Under the pieces are notes generated by a model, which had not been told where the DNA came from, did not search any database, and worked only from the letters and a program-made list of their open reading frames with translations. A program made the translations under genes and the position numbers. Source: Streptomyces sp. CBMA123 (GTDB lineage: Bacteria > Actinomycetota > Actinomycetes > Streptomycetales > Streptomycetaceae). Taken from it: a stretch of DNA of 64,000 nt. Positions 51,694 to 61,301 of this stretch are shown piece after piece (position 1 is the first letter of the stretch; each line of letters starts with the position of its first letter). The stretch covers positions 1 through 64,000 of the forward strand of contig NZ_MECK01000068.1 in assembly GCF_014596465.1 (NCBI RefSeq). Direction: 5' to 3'.

Positions 51694-54135
51694 GTGACCG
51701 TGTACTTCGACGTGGCTTCGACGGCCCCTCTGCACCCCGTCGCGCGGCAGGCCCTGACCGCCGCCCTGGACGAGGGCTGGGCCGATCCGGCCCGGCTGTA
51801 CCGCTCCGGCCGCCAGGCCCGGATGCTGCTGGACGCCGCCCGCGAGACGGTCGCCGGCGTCCTGGGCGTACGCGCCGACGAGATCTCCTTCACCGCCAGC
51901 GGGACCCAGGCCGTCCAACTCGGCCTGCTGGGCGGCCTGGCCGGGAACCGGCGGCGCGGCGGGCACCTGGTGCACTCCGCGGTGGAGCACTCCAGCGTGC
52001 TGCACGTCGCCGAGCGCCGGGAGACGGACGGCGGCGAGGTCTCGGTCGCCCCGGTGGACGGCGCCGGACGGGTGGACCCGGAGGCCTTCGGCGCCCTGCT
52101 GCGGACGGACACCGCGCTGGCCGCGCTGCAGAGCGCCAACCACGAGGTGGGGACGGTCCAGCCGGTCGGCGAGGTCGCCGCGCTGTGCGCCGCGGCCGGG
52201 GTGCCGCTGCTGGTCGACGCGGCGCAGAGCGTCGGACGGATGGACGTCCCGGCGGGCTGGTCACTGCTGACCGCGAGCGCCCACAAGTGGGGCGGGCCGC
52301 CCGGGGTCGGGATCCTCGCCGTGCGCAAGGGAGTCCGGTACGCCTCACCGCTGCCGGCCGACGAACGCGAGGGCGGACGGGTGCCCGGCTACGTCAACGT
52401 CCCGGCGATCGTGGCCGCGGCCGCCTCGCTGCGCGCCGTACGGGCCGAGGCCGAGCGGGAGAACGCCCGGCTGCACGCGCTGGTGGAGCGGATCCGCACC
52501 CGGGTGCCGCAGACGGTGCCCGAGGTCGAGGTGGTCGGCGACCCGGTGCGGCGGCTGCCGCACATCGTCACCTTCTCCTGCCTGTACGTGGACGGCGAGG
52601 TGCTGCTGACCGAGCTGGACCGGGCGGGCTTCGCGGTCTCCTCCGGTTCCTCCTGCACCTCCTCCACCCTGACGCCGAGCCACGTGCTGGCCGCGATGGG
52701 GGTGCTCACCGAGGGCAACGTCCGGGTCTCGCTGCCGTACGGGACGGCCGAGGCGGACGTGGAGCGCTTCCTCGCCGTGCTGCCGGAGCTGGTCGCCGGG
52801 GTCCGGGCGCCGCTCGGGCTGGACCTGCCCGCGCCCACGGCGGTCAGCGCCCCGACGGAGCTCACGCCGAGCCCCGAGGCGAGCGGGCGAGTGGCGCCCC
52901 GAGCCGAAGGGCGCGCCGGTGCCGAAAGCGGTGAGCGACCAGCGACCGACGCAGGAGGGAGTGCCGGAGCGAAGAGCGTCGGCGCCGGGTCCGAGCGCCC
53001 GGAGGCGAGCGGGCGAGTGGCGCCCCGAGCCGAAGGGCGCGCCGGTGCCGAAAGCGGTGAGCGACCAGCGACCGACGCAGGAGGGAGTGCCGGAGCGAAG
53101 AGCGTCGGCGCCGGGTCCGAGCGCCCGGAGGCGAGCGGGCGAGTGGCGCCCCGAGCCGAAGGGCGCGCCGGTGCCGAAAGCGGTGAGCGACCAGCGACCG
53201 ACGCAGGAGGGAGTGCCGGAGCGAAGAGCGTCGGCGCCGGGTCCGAGCGCCCGGAGGCGAGCGGGCGAGTGGCGCCCCGAGCCGAAGGGCGCGCCGGTGC
53301 CGAAAGTGATGAGCGACCAGCGACCGACGCAGGAGGGAGTGCCGGAGCGAAGAGCGTCGGCGCCGGGTCCGAGCGCCCGGAGGCGAGCGGGCGAGTGGCG
53401 CCCCGAGCCGAAGGGCGCGCCGGTGCCGAAAGTGATGAGCGACCAGCGACCGACGCAGGAGGGAGTGCCGGAGCGAAGAGCGTCGGCGCCGGGTCCGAGC
53501 GCCCGGAGGCGAGCGGGCGAGTGGCGCCCCGAGCCGAAGGGCGCGCCGGTGCCGAAAGTGATGAGCGACCAGCGACCGACGCAGGAGGGAGTGCCGGAGC
53601 GAAGAGCGTCGGCGCCGGGTCCGAGCGCCCGGAGGCGAGCGGGCGAGTGGCGCCCCGAGCCGAAGGGCGCGCCGGTGCCGAAAGTGATGAGCGACCAGCG
53701 ACCGACGCAGGAGGGAGTGCCGGAGCGAAGAGCGTCGGCGCCGGGTCCGAGCGCCCGGAGGCGAGCGGGCGAGTGGCGCCCCGAGCCGAAGGGCGCGCCG
53801 GTGCCGAAAGTGATGAGCGACCAGCGACCGACGCAGGAGGGAGTGCCGGAGCGAAGAGCGTCGGCGCCGGGTCCGAGCGCCCGGAGGCGAGCGGGCGAGT
53901 CACAGTGATCGACGCCCTCGGCAAGCGCTGCCCGCTGCCGGTGATCGAGCTGGCGAAGCGGATCGGCGAGGTGCCGGTGGGCGGCACGGTCGCCGTCCTC
54001 GCGGACGACGAAGCCGCCCGGCTGGACATCCCGGCCTGGTGCGGGATGCGCGGACAGGAGTACGCGGGCGAGGCCCCGGCCGCCGACTACGGCGGTGACC
54101 GGGGCTCGGCCTACCTGGTGGTGCGCCGCTCCTGA
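51694..54135 (+). CDS. Cysteine desulfurase-TusA sulfurtransferase fusion with repeat-expanded linker
   Basis: The 813-residue bifunctional protein has an N-terminal class V aminotransferase/cysteine desulfurase (about 1-380; PLP Lys K198 in SAHKWGG, DAAQSVGR, persulfide Cys C321 in SSGSSCTSS). A C-terminal TusA (SirA) domain (about 738-813) carries the sulfur-accepting Cys in CPLPVIELAK. Fusions of these two parts are known in Streptomyces; the unusual element is the linker, eight exact 126-bp repeats at 52876-53883. GTG 51694 is chosen because relatives start VYFDVASTAPLHP; ATG 51571 would add 41 poorly conserved residues. The protein probably passes sulfane sulfur to tRNA thiolation or molybdenum cofactor. 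Confidence 0.9.
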   Translation: MTVYFDVASTAPLHPVARQALTAALDEGWADPARLYRSGRQARMLLDAARETVAGVLGVRADEISFTASGTQAVQLGLLGGLAGNRRRGGHLVHSAVEHSSVLHVAERRETDGGEVSVAPVDGAGRVDPEAFGALLRTDTALAALQSANHEVGTVQPVGEVAALCAAAGVPLLVDAAQSVGRMDVPAGWSLLTASAHKWGGPPGVGILAVRKGVRYASPLPADEREGGRVPGYVNVPAIVAAAASLRAVRAEAERENARLHALVERIRTRVPQTVPEVEVVGDPVRRLPHIVTFSCLYVDGEVLLTELDRAGFAVSSGSSCTSSTLTPSHVLAAMGVLTEGNVRVSLPYGTAEADVERFLAVLPELVAGVRAPLGLDLPAPTAVSAPTELTPSPEASGRVAPRAEGRAGAESGERPATDAGGSAGAKSVGAGSERPEASGRVAPRAEGRAGAESGERPATDAGGSAGAKSVGAGSERPEASGRVAPRAEGRAGAESGERPATDAGGSAGAKSVGAGSERPEASGRVAPRAEGRAGAESDERPATDAGGSAGAKSVGAGSERPEASGRVAPRAEGRAGAESDERPATDAGGSAGAKSVGAGSERPEASGRVAPRAEGRAGAESDERPATDAGGSAGAKSVGAGSERPEASGRVAPRAEGRAGAESDERPATDAGGSAGAKSVGAGSERPEASGRVAPRAEGRAGAESDERPATDAGGSAGAKSVGAGSERPEASGRVTVIDALGKRCPLPVIELAKRIGEVPVGGTVAVLADDEAARLDIPAWCGMRGQEYAGEAPAADYGGDRGSAYLVVRRS
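52876..53900 (+). repeat. Eight tandem 126-bp repeats (minisatellite) inside the desulfurase-TusA gene
   Basis: Eight full copies start every 126 bp from 52876, with a partial ninth (about 17 bp) at 53884. Copies 1-3 contain AGCGGT (Ser-Gly) where copies 4-8 contain AGTGAT (Ser-Asp); I saw no other difference. The unit length is a multiple of three, so each copy adds 42 residues (Gly/Ala/Glu/Arg-rich). Twelve of 42 codons end in A or T (including three CGA), unlike the flanking domains. Confidence 0.97.
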
Positions 54136-54145
54136 CCGGGGCGGG

Positions 54146-55611
<1,466 letters not shown>

Positions 55612-55712
55612 TCCGCCCGGGCCGAAGCGGAACCGGATCCGACCGGGGCACGTCACATCCGCGCGGAGCAGCCGAGGAGGCGGCGCCGCTGAGCCCTCGG
55701 GAGGATGTGCAG

Positions 55713-56396
55713 ATGGATCTGGAGACGATGCCCCAGCGCGGTCGGCGGACGGTGGCCCTGGCGGTGGCCGCGCTGGCGGCGGTGGTGACCCTGGCCGGCT
55801 GCAACGGCGACGGCAAGGGCTCCGGGGATTCGGCCAAGAGCACCGCGTCGGCCGCCGCGAGCGCCTCGCCCTCGGCGAGCGGCTCCCCGCAGGTCCCGGC
55901 GGACTCCGGCTCGCCGTCCGCGGGGGCCACCACGAGCGGCCCGCCGCCCGGCTGGTCCCCGACCCCGGCCGAGCCCGCCCCCGGGCGGCCGTCGGGAGCG
56001 GCCACTCCCCCGGCCAACGGGATCGCCCCCGGCGAGCCCGACCCGGCCGGTACCGGCAAGCCCAACCCCGGGGCGCGACCGCCGATCGGCTACCGGGTGG
56101 ACGGCGGCAACACACTGACCGTCTACTTCTTCGGCGGGGTCTGCACCAAGTACGCGCTGAAGGCGGACGAGTCCCAGCAGGGCCAGGTCGGCGTCCAGGT
56201 CGTGCCGGGCCCGCCAGCCGTCCAGCCGGGACAGGTCTGCACCGCGCTGGCCAAGCGGCAGTCCGTCTCCGTCGACCTGCGCTCGCCGCTGGCCGGGCGG
56301 ACGGTGGTCGACAAGTCGAGCAACCAGGACGTGCCGCTGGAGGGCGACTCGCACATGGGCCCCGACCCGGTGACTCCGGACGGCCCGGCGCGGTAA
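55713..56396 (+). CDS. Putative lipoprotein with Ser/Pro-rich spacer
   Basis: The 227-residue protein has a signal peptide with lipobox LAGC near residue 30, a disordered Ser/Ala/Gly/Pro spacer (about 35-125), and a small C-terminal domain with a conserved-looking IGYRVDGGNTLTVYFFGGVC segment, two cysteines, and SVDLRSPLAGRTVVDKSS. ATG 55713 has GGGAGG eight bases upstream. It lies upstream of the convergent erpA. No catalytic motif is visible. Confidence 0.78.
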   Translation: MDLETMPQRGRRTVALAVAALAAVVTLAGCNGDGKGSGDSAKSTASAAASASPSASGSPQVPADSGSPSAGATTSGPPPGWSPTPAEPAPGRPSGAATPPANGIAPGEPDPAGTGKPNPGARPPIGYRVDGGNTLTVYFFGGVCTKYALKADESQQGQVGVQVVPGPPAVQPGQVCTALAKRQSVSVDLRSPLAGRTVVDKSSNQDVPLEGDSHMGPDPVTPDGPAR

Positions 56397-56420
56397 CCCG
56401 GCAGGGCGCTGGAACGCGAA

Positions 56421-56454
56421 AGGCGGCCCGGGGGAAGGTTCCCCTGGGCCGCCT
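56421..56454. terminator. Bidirectional terminator between lipoprotein and erpA
   Basis: AGGCGGCCC (56421-56429) and GGGCCGCCT (56446-56454) pair, extended by GGGG/CCCC; on the erpA strand it is followed by TTTCG. Confidence 0.8.
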
Positions 56455-56478
56455 CGGCGTTCGAGGCCCGCTTCAGGC

Positions 56479-56832
56479 TTAGCTGAAGGAGTCGCCGCAG
56501 GCGCAGGAGCCGGTGGCGTTCGGGTTGTCGATCGTGAAGCCCTGCTTCTCGATGGTGTCGACGAAGTCGACGGTGGCGCCACCCAGGTACGGGGCGCTCA
56601 TGCGGTCGGTGACGACCTTGACGCCGTCGAAGTCCTTGATCACGTCGCCGTCGAGCGAGCGCTCGTCGAAGAACAGCTGGTAACGCAGGCCGGAGCAGCC
56701 ACCGGGCTGGACGGCGACGCGCAGCGCGAGGTCCTCGCGGCCTTCCTGCTCCAGCAGGGCCTTGACCTTGGCCGCGGCGGCATCGGTAAGGAGGATGCCA
56801 CTCTCGACGGTGGTCTCGTCCTGGACGGTCAT
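56479..56832 (-). CDS. erpA: Iron-sulfur cluster insertion protein ErpA
   Basis: The 117-residue A-type carrier has the three cluster ligands C46 (GGCSG), C110 and C112 (SCACGDSFS). It transfers Fe-S clusters to apoproteins. ATG 56832 is followed by the usual acidic N-terminus. A HesB/ErpA gene (Rv2204c) is also at the end of the corresponding M. tuberculosis block. It is convergent with the lipoprotein gene. The nearby nadA product needs a [4Fe-4S] cluster, a possible client. Confidence 0.96.
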   Translation of the reverse strand: MTVQDETTVESGILLTDAAAAKVKALLEQEGREDLALRVAVQPGGCSGLRYQLFFDERSLDGDVIKDFDGVKVVTDRMSAPYLGGATVDFVDTIEKQGFTIDNPNATGSCACGDSFS

Positions 56833-57077
56833 CTGCTTTCTCCCGGTCTTGACGACGGTCTGCCGCCAGTGCCAACCAACGACTGCCCGGTTTCATTTCC
56901 CGGACGGCGGTGGATTTCTGCGGTCAGTTCGACGGCTGGTTTTCCGTGGGCCGGGTGGGTCACCCAGGCCTCTACGCTCCCCATGCTCGCACAACCGGGG
57001 AGGACGGGGCACCGCCCGCGTCATGGATCCGGGTGAACGGGCCCCACGGCCGCCCCGCGGACGCCAGGATGGGCGGC

Positions 57078-57941
57078 ATGATCCTTCGCCAGGTCAGGGA
57101 CACCGCAGCGGACGCGGAGGTCGTCCAGGAACTGTCCCTCGCCGCATTCGCCGACCTGTCGGACGACCCCGCGCGGGCGCCCGGACCGACGCCGCTGCAG
57201 CTGGCCCGGACCAGGCACCTGGCGCGCACCGATGCCGGGGGCTGCTGGGTGGCGGAGGCCGGCGGGCAGGCGGTCGGGGTGGTGCTGTCGATGCGCCGCG
57301 AAGGACTGTGGATGCCCTCGCTGTTCGCGGTCCGGCCGTCCGCGCGGGACCAGGGGGTGGGGCGGCTGCTGTTCGAACGGGCCCTGGCGCACGCCGGGGG
57401 CTGCCTGCGCGGCATGGTCTGCGTCTCCGGCTCCCCGGCGGCGGCCCGCCGCTACCGGCTGGCCGGGTTCACCCTGCACCCCGCGATGCGGCTGACCGGG
57501 CGGGTGGACCGGGAGGGGCTGATCGACCCGGGCGACATACCGGTGCACCGCGGCAACCTCACCCACCTGCACCTGCTGGACTCGGTGGACCGCCGGCTGC
57601 GCGGGTCCGCGCACGGCCCGGACCACGAGCTGATGCTCGGGCACTTCGAGGAGCTGCTGGTCGCCGACGCGCTGGCCGGCAGCGGCTACTGCTACCGGGA
57701 CGGCGGCGTGGTGCGGCTACTGGCGGCCACCAGCAAGCGGATCGCGGCCCGGCTGCTGCGCGAGGCGCTGGCCCGGGTGCCGGACGGGGTCGAGGCCCGG
57801 GTGGAGTACCTGACCGCCGAGCAGGAGTGGGCGCTGGACGTCGGCCTGGAGGTCGGGCTGACGCCGGAGACCGGCGGCTTCGTCGGGGTGCGCGGGATGC
57901 GGCCGCCGACCCCGTACCTGCCGAGCGGGGCGTTCCTCTAG
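57078..57941 (+). CDS. GNAT-family N-acetyltransferase
   Basis: The 287-residue protein has an N-terminal GNAT domain with the acetyl-CoA-binding VRPSARDQGVGRLLFERALAHA segment near residue 85 and FTLHPAMRLTG. The C-terminal half (about 150-287) has a second GNAT-like region (RIAARLLREALARVP) with weaker motifs, so it may be a tandem GNAT. ATG 57078 has a GGATGGGCGG element upstream; ATG 57069 is possible. The substrate is unknown. Confidence 0.82.
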   Translation: MILRQVRDTAADAEVVQELSLAAFADLSDDPARAPGPTPLQLARTRHLARTDAGGCWVAEAGGQAVGVVLSMRREGLWMPSLFAVRPSARDQGVGRLLFERALAHAGGCLRGMVCVSGSPAAARRYRLAGFTLHPAMRLTGRVDREGLIDPGDIPVHRGNLTHLHLLDSVDRRLRGSAHGPDHELMLGHFEELLVADALAGSGYCYRDGGVVRLLAATSKRIAARLLREALARVPDGVEARVEYLTAEQEWALDVGLEVGLTPETGGFVGVRGMRPPTPYLPSGAFL

Positions 57942-57957
57942 GGCCTGGACGTGCGGA

Positions 57958-57988
57958 CGGCCCCACCGGGCGGGCCGGTGGGGCCGTA
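57958..57988. terminator. Bidirectional terminator between GNAT and decarboxylase genes
   Basis: 13-bp perfect stem (57958-57970 with 57976-57988), 5-nt loop. Confidence 0.75.
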
Positions 57989-58010
57989 CGAACGGACGGC
58001 GGGGCCTCGA

Positions 58011-59378
58011 TCAGGCCATGGTGTCCAGGATCTCCCTGACCATCTCCATGGTCGTGCCCGGGTGCAGGAAGGCGAAGCGGGCGACCGTCTCGCCGTCCCA
58101 GCCGGTCGGGGTCACGAAGCCGATCTGGTCCGCGAGCAGCTGCTGCGACCAGCGGTAGTAGTCGTCGTTGGTCCAGCCGGTGCGCTTGAAGCAGACGGCG
58201 GAGAGCTGCGGGTCGAACAGCAGCTCCAGGTGCTCGGTGTCGCGGATCAGCTGGGCGGTGTCCCGGGCCAGCTGGAGGCCGGTCTCGACGGCGTCGGTGT
58301 AGGCCTGGACGCCGTGGACGGCCAGCGAGAACCAGAGCGGCAGGCCGCGGGCGCGCCGGGTCAGGTGGTAGGCGTAGTCGGTGGGGTTCCACTCGTCGCC
58401 CTCGGTGTGCAGGACGTCCAGGTAGGAGGCGTCCTGGGTGTGCACGGCGCGGGCGAGCTGCGGGTTGCGGTAGATCAGCGCGGCGCTGTCGAAGGGGGCG
58501 AACAGCCACTTGTGCGGGTCGACCACGAAGGAGTCGGCGTGCTCGATGCCGTTGTAGCGCTCGCGCACCGAGGGGGCGAACAGGCCCGCGCCGCCGTAGG
58601 CGCCGTCCACGTGGAACCACAGGTCGTGCTCGCGGGCGACCTCGGCCAGGCCGGCCAGGTCGTCGATGATGCCCTCGTTGGTGGTGCCGGCGGTGCCGAC
58701 GACGGCGATCACCGTCTCCGGGTGGGGGTCGGCGGCCAGGGCGGCGCGCAGCGCCTCACCGGTGAACCGACGGTTCACGGTCGGGACCTTGAAGGCCTCG
58801 ACGCCGATGATGTTGAAGGTGTTCTTGACCGAGGAGTGCACCTGGTCGGCGACGGCTATCCGCAGCCGGGCCTCCGGGCCGACGCCGAGCTTGCGGCGCG
58901 CGGTGTCGCGGGCGACCACCAGGGCGGACAGGTTGCCCGCCGAGCCGCCGGAGACGAAGCAGCCGCCGGCCGAGGCGGGCAACCCGGCCAGGTCGGCGAT
59001 CAGCCGCAGCACCTGGTTCTCGGCGGCGATGGCGCCGGCCGCCTCCAGCCAGGAGATGCCCTGCAGCGAGGCGCAGGAGACGACCATGTCGAACAGCAGC
59101 GCGGCCTTGGTCGGGGCGCACGGGATGAAGGACAGGTAGCGGGGGCTGTCGGCGGAGATGACCGCGCGGGACAGCTCGTGGTCGTACAGCTTGAGCACGT
59201 CGGCCGCGTTGTTGCCGTCCTGGTTGAGCAGGCCGGCCAGCTGGGCGCGCAGGTGCTCGCCGTCACCGGGGTGGTCGAGCGGGACGGGGTCGTACTGCAG
59301 CCGCTCCCGCATGTAGTCGAAAACCAGGTCGACCAGTTCGTTGTCGGGCCGGTGCATGCGGTCGGGTGCTGCGGACAC
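58011..59378 (-). CDS. Group II PLP-dependent amino acid decarboxylase
   Basis: The 455-residue protein has the PLP Lys K290 in DPHKWLFAPFD and the DGAYGG motif binding PLP phosphate, with the FVSGGSAGNLSAL segment and HTQDASYLD. It belongs to the aromatic-L-amino acid/glutamate/diaminobutyrate decarboxylase group. GTG 59378 has GAGGGA five bases upstream. The Lrp/AsnC gene 184 bp upstream on the same strand may regulate it in response to its amino acid. The substrate cannot be read reliably from these motifs. Confidence 0.88.
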   Translation of the reverse strand: MSAAPDRMHRPDNELVDLVFDYMRERLQYDPVPLDHPGDGEHLRAQLAGLLNQDGNNAADVLKLYDHELSRAVISADSPRYLSFIPCAPTKAALLFDMVVSCASLQGISWLEAAGAIAAENQVLRLIADLAGLPASAGGCFVSGGSAGNLSALVVARDTARRKLGVGPEARLRIAVADQVHSSVKNTFNIIGVEAFKVPTVNRRFTGEALRAALAADPHPETVIAVVGTAGTTNEGIIDDLAGLAEVAREHDLWFHVDGAYGGAGLFAPSVRERYNGIEHADSFVVDPHKWLFAPFDSAALIYRNPQLARAVHTQDASYLDVLHTEGDEWNPTDYAYHLTRRARGLPLWFSLAVHGVQAYTDAVETGLQLARDTAQLIRDTEHLELLFDPQLSAVCFKRTGWTNDDYYRWSQQLLADQIGFVTPTGWDGETVARFAFLHPGTTMEMVREILDTMA

Positions 59379-59562
59379 GGCTGTCCCTCTCGGCTGTGGG
59401 GGTCGGGGGGATCCGGTCGGCGGGACGCCTCACCGCAGTGACCGGACGTGATCAGCGTAGGCAGCGGGGGTGCTTCGCCGCGCGTCGGAACGCGGCTGGT
59501 CAGGCAGGTTTCGGGCGTCTTCGCACGGGTCCGCGCAGGATTCCTGCGTACCCGCCGCGGGC

Positions 59563-60027
59563 TCAGCCGATCAGCTGGGAGAGGACCACCGAGGAGCGGC
59601 TGCGCTGGACGCCGGGCTCACGCCGGATGCGCTCGATGACGGCCTCCAGGTGGCGCATGTCGCCGGCCCGCAGGTGCACCAGGGCGTCCGGATCCCCGGT
59701 GACCGTCCAGGCCGCGACCACCTCGGGGAACTGGCGCAGGCTGGCGAGGATCTCCTCGGGGGCGGTGCGTTCGCGGCAGTAGACCTCGACGAAGGCCTCG
59801 GTCTGCCAGCCGAGCACGGCGGGGTCGAGCACCACGGTGAAGCCCCGCACCACGCCGCGTGCCCGGAGCCGGTCGATCCGGCGGCGCACGGCGGTGGCGG
59901 AGAGGTTCACCTGGAGACCGATCTCGGCGTAGGAGGCACGGCCGTCGCTGCCGAGGCGGGCGAGGAGCTGCCGGTCGGTCTCGTCCAGGTCCGCCCCGAT
60001 CACCTCATGTGCTCGGCTGCTGGTCAT
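59563..60027 (-). CDS. Lrp/AsnC-family transcriptional regulator
   Basis: The 154-residue regulator has an N-terminal AsnC helix-turn-helix (about 15-65: LDETDRQLLARLGSDGRASYAEIGLQVNLSATAVRRRIDRL) and a C-terminal RAM ligand-binding domain (about 75-150, PALVHLR-type DALVHLRAGDMRHLE). ATG 60027 has TGGAG about ten bases upstream. It likely controls the adjacent decarboxylase. The stand-alone RAM protein at 37983-38264 could in principle hetero-oligomerise with it. Confidence 0.92.
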   Translation of the reverse strand: MTSSRAHEVIGADLDETDRQLLARLGSDGRASYAEIGLQVNLSATAVRRRIDRLRARGVVRGFTVVLDPAVLGWQTEAFVEVYCRERTAPEEILASLRQFPEVVAAWTVTGDPDALVHLRAGDMRHLEAVIERIRREPGVQRSRSSVVLSQLIG

Positions 60028-60189
60028 CGGTGCGGGGCTCCACGGGTCGTGCGGTGGGGGTGAGGGGGCGTTCCGGGCGGTGGGGCAGCGCTGTCGCGGC
60101 CGCTGCCACCACTGCCGAAACGGTTCGCCACCCATTCTGGCGGATGACCTGAACGAGTCCACCGCCGACGGATGACCGGCGGGCGGCCA

Positions 60190-61125
60190 TCAGTCCACGA
60201 GCAGCACGATCTTCCCCCGGGTGCGGCCCTCGGCGCTGAGGGCCTGGGCGGAGGCCGCCTGGGCCAACGGGAAGGTCGAGGCGACGGTGACGGTGAGCCG
60301 GCCGTCATCGGCGAGCGCGGCGAGCTCCGCGAGGCCCGACGCGTCCGGGCGGACCCAGACGTAGTGGCCGCCGAGGGCCTTGACCCCGAAGTCGGTGATC
60401 GAGGCGATCCGGGCCGGGTCGGCCACCAGGCCCGCCGAGATCTGGACGGCGCCCTGGCCGACCAGGTCGAGGGCGGCGTCCACGCCGTCCGGGGCGAGTT
60501 CGCGCACCCGCTCGGCCAGGCCCTCGCCGTAGGTGACCGGTTCGGCGCCGAGGCCGCGCAGGTAGTCGTGGTTGCGCTCGCCCGCGGTGCCGATCACCCG
60601 GGCGCCGCGGGCCCGGGCGAGCTGGACGGCCAGGTGGCCGACCCCGCCGGCGGCGGCGTGCACCAGCACGGTCTCCCCCGCGGCGAGCCGCAGCGCGTTC
60701 AGGGCCTGCAGCGCGGTGAGCCCGGCCAGCGGCAGGCCGCCGGACTGCGCCCAGTCCAGCGCGGCGGGCCGGCGGGCCAGGGTGCGGACCGGGGCGGAGA
60801 CCAGTTCGGCGTACGTGCCGTGTTCGACGGCGTCCTTGCGGACGCAGCCGTACACCTCGTCGCCGGGGGCGAACTCCGTCACCCCGCCGCCGACCGCACG
60901 GACCACGCCCGCCACGTCCCAGCCCATGACCAGGGGGAAGTGCGCGTCCAGCAGGCCGTCCAGGGCGCCGTCCCGGACCTTCCAGTCCACCGGGTTCACC
61001 CCGGCCGCCCGGACCTGCACCAGCACGGAGTCGGGCCCGACCTTGGGATCGGGCAGGTCGGTGTACTCGACCACCTCGGGGCCGCCGTAGCGGTTGATCG
61101 CGATTGCCTTCATGGGCTCAGCCAT
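60190..61125 (-). CDS. NADP-dependent quinone oxidoreductase/zinc-alcohol-dehydrogenase-like protein
   Basis: The 311-residue MDR protein lacks the structural and catalytic zinc ligands of true alcohol dehydrogenases. It has AGVNPVDWKVRDG, the HAAAGGVGHLAVQLARARGARV nucleotide-binding motif and PLAGLTALQAL. It resembles the quinone oxidoreductase branch. ATG 61125 and ATG 61113 (MKAIAINRYGG, the usual family start) are both possible; 61125 is listed. The partner is unknown; it is divergent from nadA. Confidence 0.85.
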   Translation of the reverse strand: MAEPMKAIAINRYGGPEVVEYTDLPDPKVGPDSVLVQVRAAGVNPVDWKVRDGALDGLLDAHFPLVMGWDVAGVVRAVGGGVTEFAPGDEVYGCVRKDAVEHGTYAELVSAPVRTLARRPAALDWAQSGGLPLAGLTALQALNALRLAAGETVLVHAAAGGVGHLAVQLARARGARVIGTAGERNHDYLRGLGAEPVTYGEGLAERVRELAPDGVDAALDLVGQGAVQISAGLVADPARIASITDFGVKALGGHYVWVRPDASGLAELAALADDGRLTVTVASTFPLAQAASAQALSAEGRTRGKIVLLVD

Positions 61126-61219
61126 ACCCGGAGGCTTCGAAGTATCGATTCGGCCACGGCCGGAAGCATCCTTTCCGCCGAGCGGTTCTCGTCACATCGA
61201 CAGGATGGCCATCGTCACT

Positions 61220-61249
61220 CTGACGCTAACCGGTTAGAATAGATAGTGT
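61220..61249 (+). promoter_or_regulatory. nadA promoter with palindromic operator in the spacer
   Basis: CTGACG (61220-61225) and TAGTGT (61244-61249) are spaced by 18 bp. The perfect 12-bp palindrome CTAACCGGTTAG (61226-61237) lies between them, in a position where a repressor would block RNA polymerase. Confidence 0.5.
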
Positions 61250-61301
61250 CAGATAGACGAAAAGGCCCCGCACGTTCGGCCGCACAGAAGGGCACCCGCC
61301 C

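Noticed and set aside
52876-53900. CRISPR array
   Set aside because: The units are contiguous 126-bp tandem copies with no unique spacers, and they are in-frame in a gene.
52389-54029. 546-residue minus-strand and 329-residue alternate plus-strand frames across the repeat array
   Set aside because: The 126-bp unit has no stops in several frames because of length and composition; only the frame joining the desulfurase and TusA domains has recognisable domains at both ends.
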